Shown in pieces: positions 38,018 through 45,650 of a DNA stretch of 64,000 nucleotides; position 1 is the first letter of the stretch; each line of letters begins with the position of its first letter. The notes beneath the pieces were generated by a model, which saw only the letters and a list, made by a program, of their open reading frames with translations, was not told the origin of the DNA and searched no databases. A program made the translations under genes and the position numbers. Where the stretch lies: the NCBI RefSeq assembly GCF_037081835.1, contig NZ_CP146516.1, positions 2,557,501 to 2,621,500 of the forward strand, in the 5' to 3' direction. This DNA is from Spirobacillus cienkowskii (GTDB taxonomy: Bacteria; Bdellovibrionota_B; Oligoflexia; Silvanigrellales; Silvanigrellaceae).

Positions 38018-38075
38018 TCAATGCACCTCAGAAAACAAGTCAAAAATTTCATGAGTCTTGGATTAAAGACCCGTC

Positions 38076-38747
38076 CTATTTTAATTTTTTAAACGCCCCT
38101 CTACGAGCCTTTTGTCTTGCCGCATCTTTTGCCATTTTTAAAGACTTCGACAGCGGATGATAAGGAAGAGCAAATGCAGCTTTAATATTATCAAGTAATA
38201 TTTCAAACCGCTGAGCGCCCTCAGCAAGCACTATGACTTTAAGCCCTTTATTATCACAAATTTCATTTAAAACCATAGTATATTTACATCTGCCTTCAAT
38301 TTTTTCCCAAGTTTCGACTCTTACAACGTCTCCAACGGTTGCCTCAAAATCTTCGACATCATGAAGGGTAGGCTCTGAACCCGGCGTTCCTACGCGAACA
38401 TTGACCTCATCTGCAAAAGAGTCAAGAACATTCGTTGAAAGTAGGTACTCGTGGTACTCCATGCACTCATCAAAACTAAGAGAAGTTTCAGCATGACGCG
38501 GCACAATATCTGCTTTTACATCCGCAAAAGAGTAGCCTTTATCTACGATGATATCAACAACAGGTTGCCCTTCCTCTATTAGAAAAAGCCAGTTGCGCAC
38601 TCGCATACTCATAACACCAGGATTTTTTACATCCTTTTCTTTTAAATTGACGAGTACTTCGCGTAAGTCAAATAAAACCTTGTCGTGAAGCGGCTTTGTT
38701 AGATTTTTTGGTTCATTGATCATTTGATTATCATCCATTAGATACAA
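38076..38747 (-). CDS. rimP: Ribosome maturation factor RimP
   Basis: 30S assembly factor, 223 aa, first gene of the nusA-infB operon. It is divergent at the N terminus (a 60-residue extension with helical MSMRVRNWLFLIE). It has the family core: YHEYLLSTNVLDSFADEVNVRVGTPGSEPTLHDVEDFEATVGDVVRVETWEKIEGRCKYT and EILLDNIKAAFALPY. A basic tail (KAKD..RQKARRGAFKKLK) ends it. Start choice is unclear: TTG at 38747 sits 5 bases after GGAG, while ATG at 38738 is 14 bases away with a small hairpin between. The latter start would give 220 aa. Confidence 0.88.
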   Translation of the reverse strand: MYLMDDNQMINEPKNLTKPLHDKVLFDLREVLVNLKEKDVKNPGVMSMRVRNWLFLIEEGQPVVDIIVDKGYSFADVKADIVPRHAETSLSFDECMEYHEYLLSTNVLDSFADEVNVRVGTPGSEPTLHDVEDFEATVGDVVRVETWEKIEGRCKYTMVLNEICDNKGLKVIVLAEGAQRFEILLDNIKAAFALPYHPLSKSLKMAKDAARQKARRGAFKKLK

Positions 38748-38756
38748 AGTATCTCC
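38740..38756 (-). promoter_or_regulatory. Hairpin between Shine-Dalgarno and AUG of rimP
   Basis: On the minus strand GGAG is followed by AGATAC-TTT-GTATCT (6-3-6 perfect stem sharing the AG of GGAG) and then AATGG. If the stem forms, the GGAG and the ATG at 38738 come close together; the TTG candidate start lies in the stem-loop. It may govern which codon starts translation and how efficiently. Confidence 0.4.
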
Positions 38757-38791
38757 AACTTACTGATGGGCGTATGATATTGCCTCAGCTC

Positions 38792-38808
38792 AAAGGGTGT
38801 CGCCCTTT
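38792..38808 (-). promoter_or_regulatory. Small GC-rich hairpin in the rimP-nusA operon leader region
   Basis: AAAGGG-TGTCG-CCCTTT is a perfect 6-5-6 inverted repeat 45 bases upstream of rimP. It has no T-run on either strand, so it is not a clear terminator. Leaders of nusA operons often carry autoregulatory structures; the role here is unknown. Confidence 0.3.
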
Positions 38809-38967
38809 AGAAGATTAAACAATAAGCAACCTGGGTATAACGTAATGCGTCTAAAATCAAATCAAATTTTTTTTCACATGTTCAATTAGTTAAAGCCAGC
38901 AAAAAAACTTTCCAAGACACTGTAAAACCAAATTTTTTGACGCTCACAAATTATAAAAGGAGCTTTT

Positions 38968-39477
38968 GTGAAAAACACTAAGGATTCTAATTATAAAAAA
39001 ATTCTTGGATTCTGGGGAGAACAGCAAGTGGACTGCTGGATGCAAAGCCAAAATTGGTCTGTCCACGAAAAAAATCTGCGCATTCATGGCGGAGAAATTG
39101 ATCGTATTTACATTCATAAATCAAATAATAAGAATTACAAAATGTGTATTGCAGAAATAAAAACCAATTGTATTTATAGCTGTTCATCCATAAACGAAAT
39201 TTTTACTGAAGTTGGAATAAAAAAATACATCAAACAAAGACAAATAAAAAATTTATACAAAATATCGGAAAACTACCATTCAAAAGGCATAACAGAAATT
39301 TATTTAAGGTTATTTATTGTATTAAAAAGGAAAAATTATATTAAAATTGATAAAAACATAAGCTCAATGAGTGCAATTAAAGTTTGCTATGAACACGATA
39401 ACTACTATATTCTTTCCATAACCCCAGAATTCACAAACATCAATGCAAGAAAAAGTTTGTTAGAAATTAGGTTGTGA
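38968..39477 (+). CDS. YraN/UPF0102 family endonuclease-like protein
   Basis: Protein of 169 aa with the UPF0102 core: GFWGEQQVDCWMQSQNWSVHEKNLRIHGGEIDRIYIH followed by CIAEIKTN. The GEID...EIK pattern corresponds to the D...ExK metal site of restriction-endonuclease-like folds. The family is widespread and the biological role is unsettled. It starts with GTG, supported by AAAGGAG 6 bases before it. It is longer than typical YraN (about 120 aa) because of a charged middle section. It is divergent from rimP and convergent with the ATP-grasp gene, with 6 bases between stops. Confidence 0.8.
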   Translation: MKNTKDSNYKKILGFWGEQQVDCWMQSQNWSVHEKNLRIHGGEIDRIYIHKSNNKNYKMCIAEIKTNCIYSCSSINEIFTEVGIKKYIKQRQIKNLYKISENYHSKGITEIYLRLFIVLKRKNYIKIDKNISSMSAIKVCYEHDNYYILSITPEFTNINARKSLLEIRL

Positions 39478-39483
39478 GGAAAA

Positions 39484-40767
39484 TTATTCATACCTAATAT
39501 TACTATATACCCAATCAACCGTTTGCCTAATATTATTATTTAAAATCTGTTCATTACTTCCTACGCATACTGCGTATCCCATATTGTCTCCACTATACTC
39601 ACGGCCATTAAATTTTTGCCCAGCTTTTGCAGTTAAGCGATAATCTGCAACAAATTCAAATTTACAATTTTGTGCACCACTTAAAAATGTTCCACAAATT
39701 GGATTAATTAAAAAAAATCCTGCAAAATTTTTTGGCTCTTTTAAACATGCCAATTCGCTTTTTATGTTTTTAATTTCGCATGCATCATTTTTTGCTGCAG
39801 CAAGATGCAAGTTAAATAAAAGTTTGTTTAAATCACACCCAAAGGCTGCTTTAAACATTAAATTTATTTTTCCTCCTCCAGTTCTTGCTGCAACTTCGCA
39901 AAGTTTAATATCATGACTACTGGTCACAAAAACTTCTATATGAAATGTCGAGTGCTTATAAAAAGGAAAATTTTTAATAATTTTTTTTGCAAAATTTAAT
40001 AAAGGTTCTGTTAAAGGATTATTGTTATCGAGCATTGCGCTTCCAACAGAAAGCTGATTTTGAATACTCGTTAAATCTAAATTTTTTGATAAATACTTTG
40101 AAGGCCAAGCAACCATAAGCTCAGAGTCAACTATTAAACCATCAATATGATACATTTCTGCATCAATATATTCTTCAACCATAGAATCAGAATAATATTC
40201 AGAAAAAGGAATTCTTGCCGCAAAATTTTGACTTAAACACGCTTTTAAATCTTCTTCGTTGCTAATTTTTTTTGTAAATACAGAGCCTGATGCGCTTCTT
40301 GGTTTCACAAAAATTGGTGCATTTATTTCTTGATAAAAATTAATTAAGTCTAAAGGAGTATTTAATGCGCTAAATTTGGGAGTTGCAATATTACAATTAA
40401 CTGCATGCTCTTTCATTTTTACTTTGTCACGAAAATAAATTTCAAATTTTTCTTCGGCACCAAAAATATTAAGTTTTTTACGCAAACGACTTGCCCTTAA
40501 AATATCATCCTCACCAAAAGACATAATACAATCTACTTTAAAATCATTATGAATTTGTAATATTTCGTATTCTATTAAACCATTATTAATATAATTATCA
40601 AAATGCATCACTTTTTTAAAATTTTGCGAATAATTATAAAATTCGGTTTCGCTACATGTTATAGAGTGTTTATCAAGAAATAAAAAAATATTATGCTCTT
40701 TATTTGAAAGCCAATTATTAAAATCAAAGTCAAAAGGGTTATGTAATGTTAAAACTACAATATTCAT
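39484..40767 (-). CDS. ATP-grasp ligase of unknown specificity
   Basis: Predicted ATP-grasp enzyme of 427 aa, the family that joins a carboxylate to an amine (or thiol) through an acyl-phosphate. The N-terminal 100 residues form a Rossmann-like pre-ATP-grasp domain. The ATP-grasp core has NAPIFVKPRSASGSVFTKKI (nucleotide-binding lysine and loop), SMVEEYIDAEMYHIDGLIVD and the metal-binding CEVAARTGGGKINLMFKAAFG. A C-terminal domain of about 100 residues follows. The arrangement resembles L-amino-acid ligases such as BacD, but the substrates cannot be inferred. It starts 1 base after an MFS transporter stop, the last gene of a three-gene unit with two exporters. Confidence 0.8.
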   Translation of the reverse strand: MNIVVLTLHNPFDFDFNNWLSNKEHNIFLFLDKHSITCSETEFYNYSQNFKKVMHFDNYINNGLIEYEILQIHNDFKVDCIMSFGEDDILRASRLRKKLNIFGAEEKFEIYFRDKVKMKEHAVNCNIATPKFSALNTPLDLINFYQEINAPIFVKPRSASGSVFTKKISNEEDLKACLSQNFAARIPFSEYYSDSMVEEYIDAEMYHIDGLIVDSELMVAWPSKYLSKNLDLTSIQNQLSVGSAMLDNNNPLTEPLLNFAKKIIKNFPFYKHSTFHIEVFVTSSHDIKLCEVAARTGGGKINLMFKAAFGCDLNKLLFNLHLAAAKNDACEIKNIKSELACLKEPKNFAGFFLINPICGTFLSGAQNCKFEFVADYRLTAKAGQKFNGREYSGDNMGYAVCVGSNEQILNNNIRQTVDWVYSNIRYE

Positions 40768-40768
40768 T

Positions 40769-41977
40769 TTATATTTCCTTAAATTTTGGAATATTTTTTG
40801 CTTTTTTAATAATATTATCCTTAATAAACATAGTTATTATTAAAGATAAAGTAATAAACATAGAAAACACTAAGAAAATTTGTGATGGTAGCAAATAAAA
40901 ACAAAAAATTCCTATTAATATAGGAGAAATTGCCTCAATCATCATCCGCCCAACGACCAATCGACTAGTCCAAATAGTGACTTCTTGAGAATTTTGATTA
41001 AGCTCAAAAAAAATACTTCTTTTTTGAATTCTCAATAAATTCATTGATAATCCCCATAATAAAGAAATCAAAATTAAAACAAAAACATTAGACAAATAAC
41101 AAATAGCTAAACCACAAACTGTAAACAGCATTGTAAAAAAATATTGAGAATTATTTTTTACCAAAATAAAACCAGTTAGGAGTATTGCTAAAAAAGCGCC
41201 TATTGCAGCAGCAGAATCTGCAATACCAAATACTGTAGCGCTCCAATTTTTTTCTGATTGCACTAATATTGGTAGCAAAAAATTAAAGCTCGTTGTCGCA
41301 AAAGCAAGAATTGAGATGTCAATATAAGAAAACCATAGTTTTTTATTATTATTGTTTAAATTTTCTTTATTATAATCTAAACAATAATTTTTTTCAGATT
41401 CATTCTTTTGATATTTAATATTTTCTAAATATTTTAAACACAAAATAAATAATACAAAATAACCTAATAAAGCAACTACGCTCACACCTTTTAATTTATA
41501 GTAATCAATAATAACACCTGCGCAAAATCCACCCAAACAACTGCCCACAGTTAAAGAGACTTGCAAAATTCGCGATGCATTGATTTCAGTAATTTCTTTA
41601 TCGATAACTTTAAATGAAATAAGCATTTCGACAACTTGGTTAGTTAAATAAAACAATAAAGAATATAAACATATTAACACATATATATAAACTGTATTAT
41701 TTGAAATATAATCAAAAAACAAGGCAAAGGAAAAAACCGCTCCAAAACATGAAAGCAACAACATAATTGTTTTTATATTATTTGCAAAATAATCTCTAAC
41801 TTCTTTAATAATAAATTGCAATATATAAGGTATAATAGAAGAAATACCTATACACAAACCTATACTTAATTTACTTTCACCAAAGCAAATTAACGTCCAA
41901 AAAACCCCGATAAAAGAAAGTGATTCTACAAAAATTGCTAGTAACAAAATAAATGAGACAGAAAAATAGTTTTTCAA
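40769..41977 (-). CDS. MFS-type transporter, divergent
   Basis: Polytopic inner-membrane protein of 402 aa with about 12 hydrophobic helices and a charged central loop (YQKNESEKNYCLDYNKENLNNNNKK) that separates two six-helix halves, as in the major facilitator superfamily. The classic motif A between TM2 and TM3 is not recognisable, so it is a remote member. It starts with TTG (41977), with a weak GAAAG upstream; there is no nearby in-frame ATG. It lies between the Bcr-like MFS gene (43 bases upstream) and the ATP-grasp gene (1 base downstream). A role in exporting the ATP-grasp product, or in importing its substrate, is inference from context. Confidence 0.7.
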   Translation of the reverse strand: MKNYFSVSFILLLAIFVESLSFIGVFWTLICFGESKLSIGLCIGISSIIPYILQFIIKEVRDYFANNIKTIMLLLSCFGAVFSFALFFDYISNNTVYIYVLICLYSLLFYLTNQVVEMLISFKVIDKEITEINASRILQVSLTVGSCLGGFCAGVIIDYYKLKGVSVVALLGYFVLFILCLKYLENIKYQKNESEKNYCLDYNKENLNNNNKKLWFSYIDISILAFATTSFNFLLPILVQSEKNWSATVFGIADSAAAIGAFLAILLTGFILVKNNSQYFFTMLFTVCGLAICYLSNVFVLILISLLWGLSMNLLRIQKRSIFFELNQNSQEVTIWTSRLVVGRMMIEAISPILIGIFCFYLLPSQIFLVFSMFITLSLIITMFIKDNIIKKAKNIPKFKEI

Positions 41978-42020
41978 TTATAAGCTTTCTTATAAGCAGA
42001 AATTATTTTTTAAACAAAAA

Positions 42021-43217
42021 TTAGCTAACTTCTTGTGCGATATTCTTTTTAAAACGGATCGATATCAAATAAAATAACAAACTAATACCGACACCACAAA
42101 AAATTACTACAGAAACCGTAAATGCTTGTTGGTTATAGAATAAACTTGATAATCCTGTAAATAAAAATACCAATAAAGAACGCACACTCATATTAAACGA
42201 AGAAGTTGTGCCTCTTAAATTTGGAAATATAGAAAGTGATTCTGAAAAAATTACTGGATAACAAATTGCAAAACCTACACAAAATAAACTAATAAAAGCC
42301 GTCATGAAATAAGCGGAAAATGCTGAATGATTACTTATTCCCATAAATATAATCGAACCTAAAACGCAAAGAAAAACACCAAGTCTTACTATTTGAATAG
42401 GACCCAAAATTTGAATTAATTTATTTGTAAATAAACTTGTTACAGCAAACGACGCAACCACAATTGCTTGGTGCGTTACATACTCCATTGTACTTAAAGA
42501 AAAAGTTCCCATATATAAAAATGAACTTGATGCAACAAATACCATGTAAGAAGCACACAGTAAACTTGGAATTAAAGACGCACAAATAAACTTAAGATTT
42601 AAAAATAGTTGCTTATAATCAGCTAAAATTTTTGTAACACTAATTTTACTATCAAGTTCTTTTTTTGTTTCTGGCATAAATAAACAGATCAATGCTAAAT
42701 TTACAAAACACAAAATACCAACAAACGAATAATTACCCCGCCAAGCAAATGCGTCATTAATGAACCCACCTAAAATTGGTGCCAAAGCCATTGACGACGA
42801 CATGCCTGCATTCATTAGGGCTATCAATTTCATTGCTTTATCAAATGGATAAACTTCTGCTATCATTGCAAACACCAAAACTATTGATGCACTGGCACCA
42901 ATACCTTGAATAAAACGAGCGGCAAGTAAAAACTCTATGGAAGGTGTGATAATGCAACCCAATGCTCCTATCAGCATCAGAGCATTTCCCAAAATCATAA
43001 TTTTACGTCTGCCATAACAATCAGAAAGAGGACCATAAATGAGCGCGCCAATACAAAATCCTAAAAAATTATAGGCAATCGTTAATTGCACCACGCCTTC
43101 AGAAACAGAAAAATGCTTTGAAATTTGCGGAAAACTTGCAAGCGAAACATCTGTCTCAATTCCTGTTGTGATAAGCGCAAAGAAAAACAACAAAGGAAGA
43201 AATTTTTGATACCGCAT
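42021..43217 (-). CDS. MFS drug-resistance-type transporter, Bcr/CflA-like
   Basis: Inner-membrane transporter of 398 aa with 12 predicted helices. Motif A is GPLSDCYGRRKIM after TM2 and the drug:H+ antiporter region after TM5 is GMSSSMALAPILGGFIND. The N terminus (TDVSLASFPQISKHFSVSEGVVQLTIAYNFLGFCIGALIYG) is typical of the Bcr/CflA subfamily, which exports antibiotics, cysteine or dipeptides. I chose the ATG at 43217 because AAAGGTGAT, a strong Shine-Dalgarno, lies just before it; an in-frame TTG at 43247 has none. It leads the MFS-MFS-ATP-grasp unit. Confidence 0.88.
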   Translation of the reverse strand: MRYQKFLPLLFFFALITTGIETDVSLASFPQISKHFSVSEGVVQLTIAYNFLGFCIGALIYGPLSDCYGRRKIMILGNALMLIGALGCIITPSIEFLLAARFIQGIGASASIVLVFAMIAEVYPFDKAMKLIALMNAGMSSSMALAPILGGFINDAFAWRGNYSFVGILCFVNLALICLFMPETKKELDSKISVTKILADYKQLFLNLKFICASLIPSLLCASYMVFVASSSFLYMGTFSLSTMEYVTHQAIVVASFAVTSLFTNKLIQILGPIQIVRLGVFLCVLGSIIFMGISNHSAFSAYFMTAFISLFCVGFAICYPVIFSESLSIFPNLRGTTSSFNMSVRSLLVFLFTGLSSLFYNQQAFTVSVVIFCGVGISLLFYLISIRFKKNIAQEVS

Positions 43218-43340
43218 AATATCACCTTTCAAAAAATTATTTTGCAATTTTTTAAAATATAAAAAATTATGATTATAAAATTTCTTATATCAAATTTAAT
43301 CCAAATATAAATAAATAATTTATTTTGTAAAGAGTTTTAA

Positions 43341-43361
43341 AATAAATTATTGGTAATCTAT
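43341..43361 (-). repeat. 21-base sequence shared with the kamA upstream region (copy 1)
   Basis: Identical over 21 bases to 54672-54692 (core TTATTGGTAATCTAT on the plus strand). It lies 124 bases before the MFS start codon, in the same orientation relative to a minus-strand gene as the other copy. This suggests a common promoter element or regulator site. Confidence 0.6.
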
Positions 43362-43452
43362 AATGATTTCGTATAGAGATTATTTTAATAAAACTTTAAA
43401 AATCCATAATAACTATTTTTTCAAGAATTATAACAAATGAAATTATATAATT

Positions 43453-43494
43453 AAATTGAGGGAAATAATTTTCAATAATTATTTCCCTCAATTT
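43453..43494 (-). terminator. 18-bp perfect hairpin downstream of trxB
   Basis: AAATTGAGGGAAATAATT and AATTATTTCCCTCAATTT form a perfect 18-bp stem with a six-base loop (TTCAAT). It lies 60 bases after the trxB stop. The U-tract on the minus strand is weak (AATTATATAATT), so it may work as an intrinsic terminator or as a 3'-end stabiliser. Confidence 0.6.
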
Positions 43495-43553
43495 GCTATC
43501 AGTATTTTAATTTTAATAAAAAAAATTAATTATTTATTTAAAACAAATATTAA

Positions 43554-44477
43554 TTAATGCTCAACACCTTCAAGGTAACGCTCTGCTTGAAGTGCCGCTT
43601 GGCATCCTCTGCCAGCTGCTGTAATTGCTTGACGGTATAATTTATCTTCAACATCTCCGGCAGCAAAAATTCCTTGAATATTTGTGTAGGTACCATTTTT
43701 GGTTAAAATATAACCTTTTTCATCCATTTCAACCAACCCTTTTACAAAATCTGTATTGGGATGATGTCCTATTGCCATAAACAGTCCATCAACTTTAATA
43801 TTATCTTTCTTACCATCTTTATCTTGCACCACTATTCCAGTTAAACCCTGAGAATCAGAAAGAGTGTCAATCACGCTTGTATTATAAATCACTTTAATTT
43901 TAGGATTTGCAATCACACGATCTTGCATCGCTTTGCTTGCACGAAATTTATCGCTTCTATGAATTAAAATCACTTCATTGGCTAATTTAGAAAGATACAT
44001 AGACTCTTCCATTGCACTATCACCGCCACCAACGACAGCAACTTTTTTATTACGATAAAAAAATCCATCACACACAGCACATGTTGATAAGCCATAGCCC
44101 ATTAACTTTTCTTTATTTGGTAATGGCAATGTGATTGCCGAAGCACCAGTAGCAACAATAACCACTTTTGCTTCTATTTCTGGTTCATATTCTCTTTTAA
44201 CAATAAACGAATTTCGATTTGTTTTTTCTATTTTTGTAACAGTTCCTGTTTCTACTCTTGCACCAACCTTAATTGCTTGCTTGCGCATTTCTTCCATCAA
44301 TTTATTTCCATCAATACCATCCTCATGACCGGGCCAGTTTTCAATAATACTTGTTGTTGTGAGCTGACCACCCGGTTGCATTCCGCTAATTACCACAGGA
44401 GAAAGCGCTGCACGCGCACAATAAATTGCAGATGTTAAACCAGAAGGACCAGAACCAATAATCACTACTTTTTCCAT
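43554..44477 (-). CDS. trxB: Thioredoxin reductase
   Basis: FAD/NADPH-dependent disulfide reductase (307 aa). The FAD site is VVIIGSGPSGLTSAIY (4-19), the redox-active pair is CAVC (133-136), the NADPH motif is VAVVGGGDSAMEES and the C-terminal GIFAAGDVEDKLYRQAITAAGRGCQAA binds FAD. I chose the ATG at 44477: GGAG lies 10 bases upstream and the FAD motif then starts at residue 4. A start at 44510 would add 11 unusual residues. It follows the phosphatase-like gene by 33 bases on the same strand. Confidence 0.97.
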   Translation of the reverse strand: MEKVVIIGSGPSGLTSAIYCARAALSPVVISGMQPGGQLTTTSIIENWPGHEDGIDGNKLMEEMRKQAIKVGARVETGTVTKIEKTNRNSFIVKREYEPEIEAKVVIVATGASAITLPLPNKEKLMGYGLSTCAVCDGFFYRNKKVAVVGGGDSAMEESMYLSKLANEVILIHRSDKFRASKAMQDRVIANPKIKVIYNTSVIDTLSDSQGLTGIVVQDKDGKKDNIKVDGLFMAIGHHPNTDFVKGLVEMDEKGYILTKNGTYTNIQGIFAAGDVEDKLYRQAITAAGRGCQAALQAERYLEGVEH

Positions 44478-44510
44478 TTTTTTACTTCTCCAAAAAAATA
44501 ACATAGACAA

Positions 44511-45281
44511 TTAGTTGTTTTTAATAAACTGCTCTGCAGCTTGAGCGATTGTCTCTTTTTTTATTTCACATGCATTTTCAATAAATTTTGACACACCACC
44601 CTTTTCTTTCATTTCTAACATAAATTTTTTCATTCTTCCAAATTGCTCTTTTTCTAGAGCACTGGTTTTCTGAAAATCACATTCTATCGCATTAATGACT
44701 TCATCACTAGGTAATTTTTTTTGTTCTGCCATCATCATCGAAATCATTGCGGTAAAAGCTCCAGTTCTATCGCGACCAACATCACAATGATATAAAAAAG
44801 AATTTTTTTGTATTAAATCATGCAAAGTTTCTGTAAAAAAAACACACATTGTTTCCTTAAATAAAGGGTCTTTCCATTTTTCAACTTTTTCGATATCTGA
44901 AATTTCAAATGTTGTATTTGGGTAATATCCATATAACTTTGTCCCATCCGATCTTTCACAAAAATAAGAGTGCGGATTCCAAGGGCTAAAATTTAAAGAA
45001 TAAATTTTTTGAGGATTATTAATTTTATCGCAACTCCATCCAGAAAAATATTTATTTGATCTGTAAATCAAGCCTGTTTGAAAGAGATCTTTTCCCATAC
45101 ATTGATTTAAACTTTGCGCAACGTCCCTAAAATTTAAACGGTAATCAAAAAAACCTTGCCATAAAAGTGGTTCATACTTATTTCTATCTTTGAAATAAAA
45201 ATAACGTATTACTAAATAACAGACTACAAATATAAAAATTACAGTTACAAATTTTAAAATTTTTCTTTTTTTATTTAGCAT
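44511..45281 (-). CDS. Membrane-anchored tyrosine-phosphatase-like protein
   Basis: Protein of 256 aa with one N-terminal membrane helix (about 9-27) and a positively charged start, so the body is probably periplasmic. The phosphatase signature is HCDVGRDRTG (Cys166, Arg172; HCX5R), preceded by LNFRDVAQSL and TGLIYRSNKY, as in the Y_phosphatase3 family of bacterial tyrosine/lipid phosphatases. The candidate general acid is not obvious. It is upstream of trxB, probably in the same operon. The substrate is unknown. Confidence 0.75.
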   Translation of the reverse strand: MLNKKRKILKFVTVIFIFVVCYLVIRYFYFKDRNKYEPLLWQGFFDYRLNFRDVAQSLNQCMGKDLFQTGLIYRSNKYFSGWSCDKINNPQKIYSLNFSPWNPHSYFCERSDGTKLYGYYPNTTFEISDIEKVEKWKDPLFKETMCVFFTETLHDLIQKNSFLYHCDVGRDRTGAFTAMISMMMAEQKKLPSDEVINAIECDFQKTSALEKEQFGRMKKFMLEMKEKGGVSKFIENACEIKKETIAQAAEQFIKNN

Positions 45282-45431
45282 GTGTTAATCTCACATAAAT
45301 GTTATATATTTATAATTTAATATTTATTTTTAAATAAAAATAAATATTAAAAAAAACATTCTCTTATGAATATTACTGATTATTTACTAGAAAAACAAGA
45401 AGGATTGAAATATCTGGAGAGATAAAAGAAA

Positions 45432-45518
45432 TGGTGCTCATGACCAGAATCGAACTGGTACACCCTTGCGGATACAGGATTTTAAGTCCTGTGCGTCTAC
45501 CTATTCCGCCACATGAGC
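45432..45518 (-). tRNA. tRNA-Leu (UAA)
   Basis: An 87-base class II tRNA. The acceptor stem is GCTCATG/CATGAGC with discriminator A and an encoded CCA at 45432-45434. The anticodon stem CAGGA/TCCTG encloses the loop CTTAAAA, giving anticodon UAA (reads UUA). A long variable arm and a T-loop TTCGATTC are present. The UUA codon is heavily used in this AT-rich genome. Confidence 0.96.
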
Positions 45519-45531
45519 ACACGTCAGTGTA

Positions 45532-45558
45532 CATATAGCATATGTTGCCGAATGACAA
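45532..45558 (-). promoter_or_regulatory. Possible promoter of tRNA-Leu
   Basis: On the minus strand TTGTCA (45553-45558) and TATATG (45532-45537) precede the tRNA, with a 15-base spacer that is shorter than optimal. The start point would fall just before position 45518. Confidence 0.3.
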
Positions 45559-45650
45559 GACTTCAAAGCATATTTACGCAAAAAAATTTTCATGCTAGCT
45601 TTGCGAAAGCATGATTAGTGGCCTTATTTCTTGTTTTGACAGAGGAAAAT

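Larger units (their letters stand above)
43218..43553. other. 336-base intergenic region between trxB and the MFS/ATP-grasp operon
   Basis: Very AT-rich stretch without a credible gene. It contains the trxB terminator hairpin (43453-43494) and a 21-base sequence repeated upstream of kamA (43341-43361). The promoter of the MFS operon must lie here, but no convincing -35/-10 pair stands out against the AT background. Confidence 0.6.
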
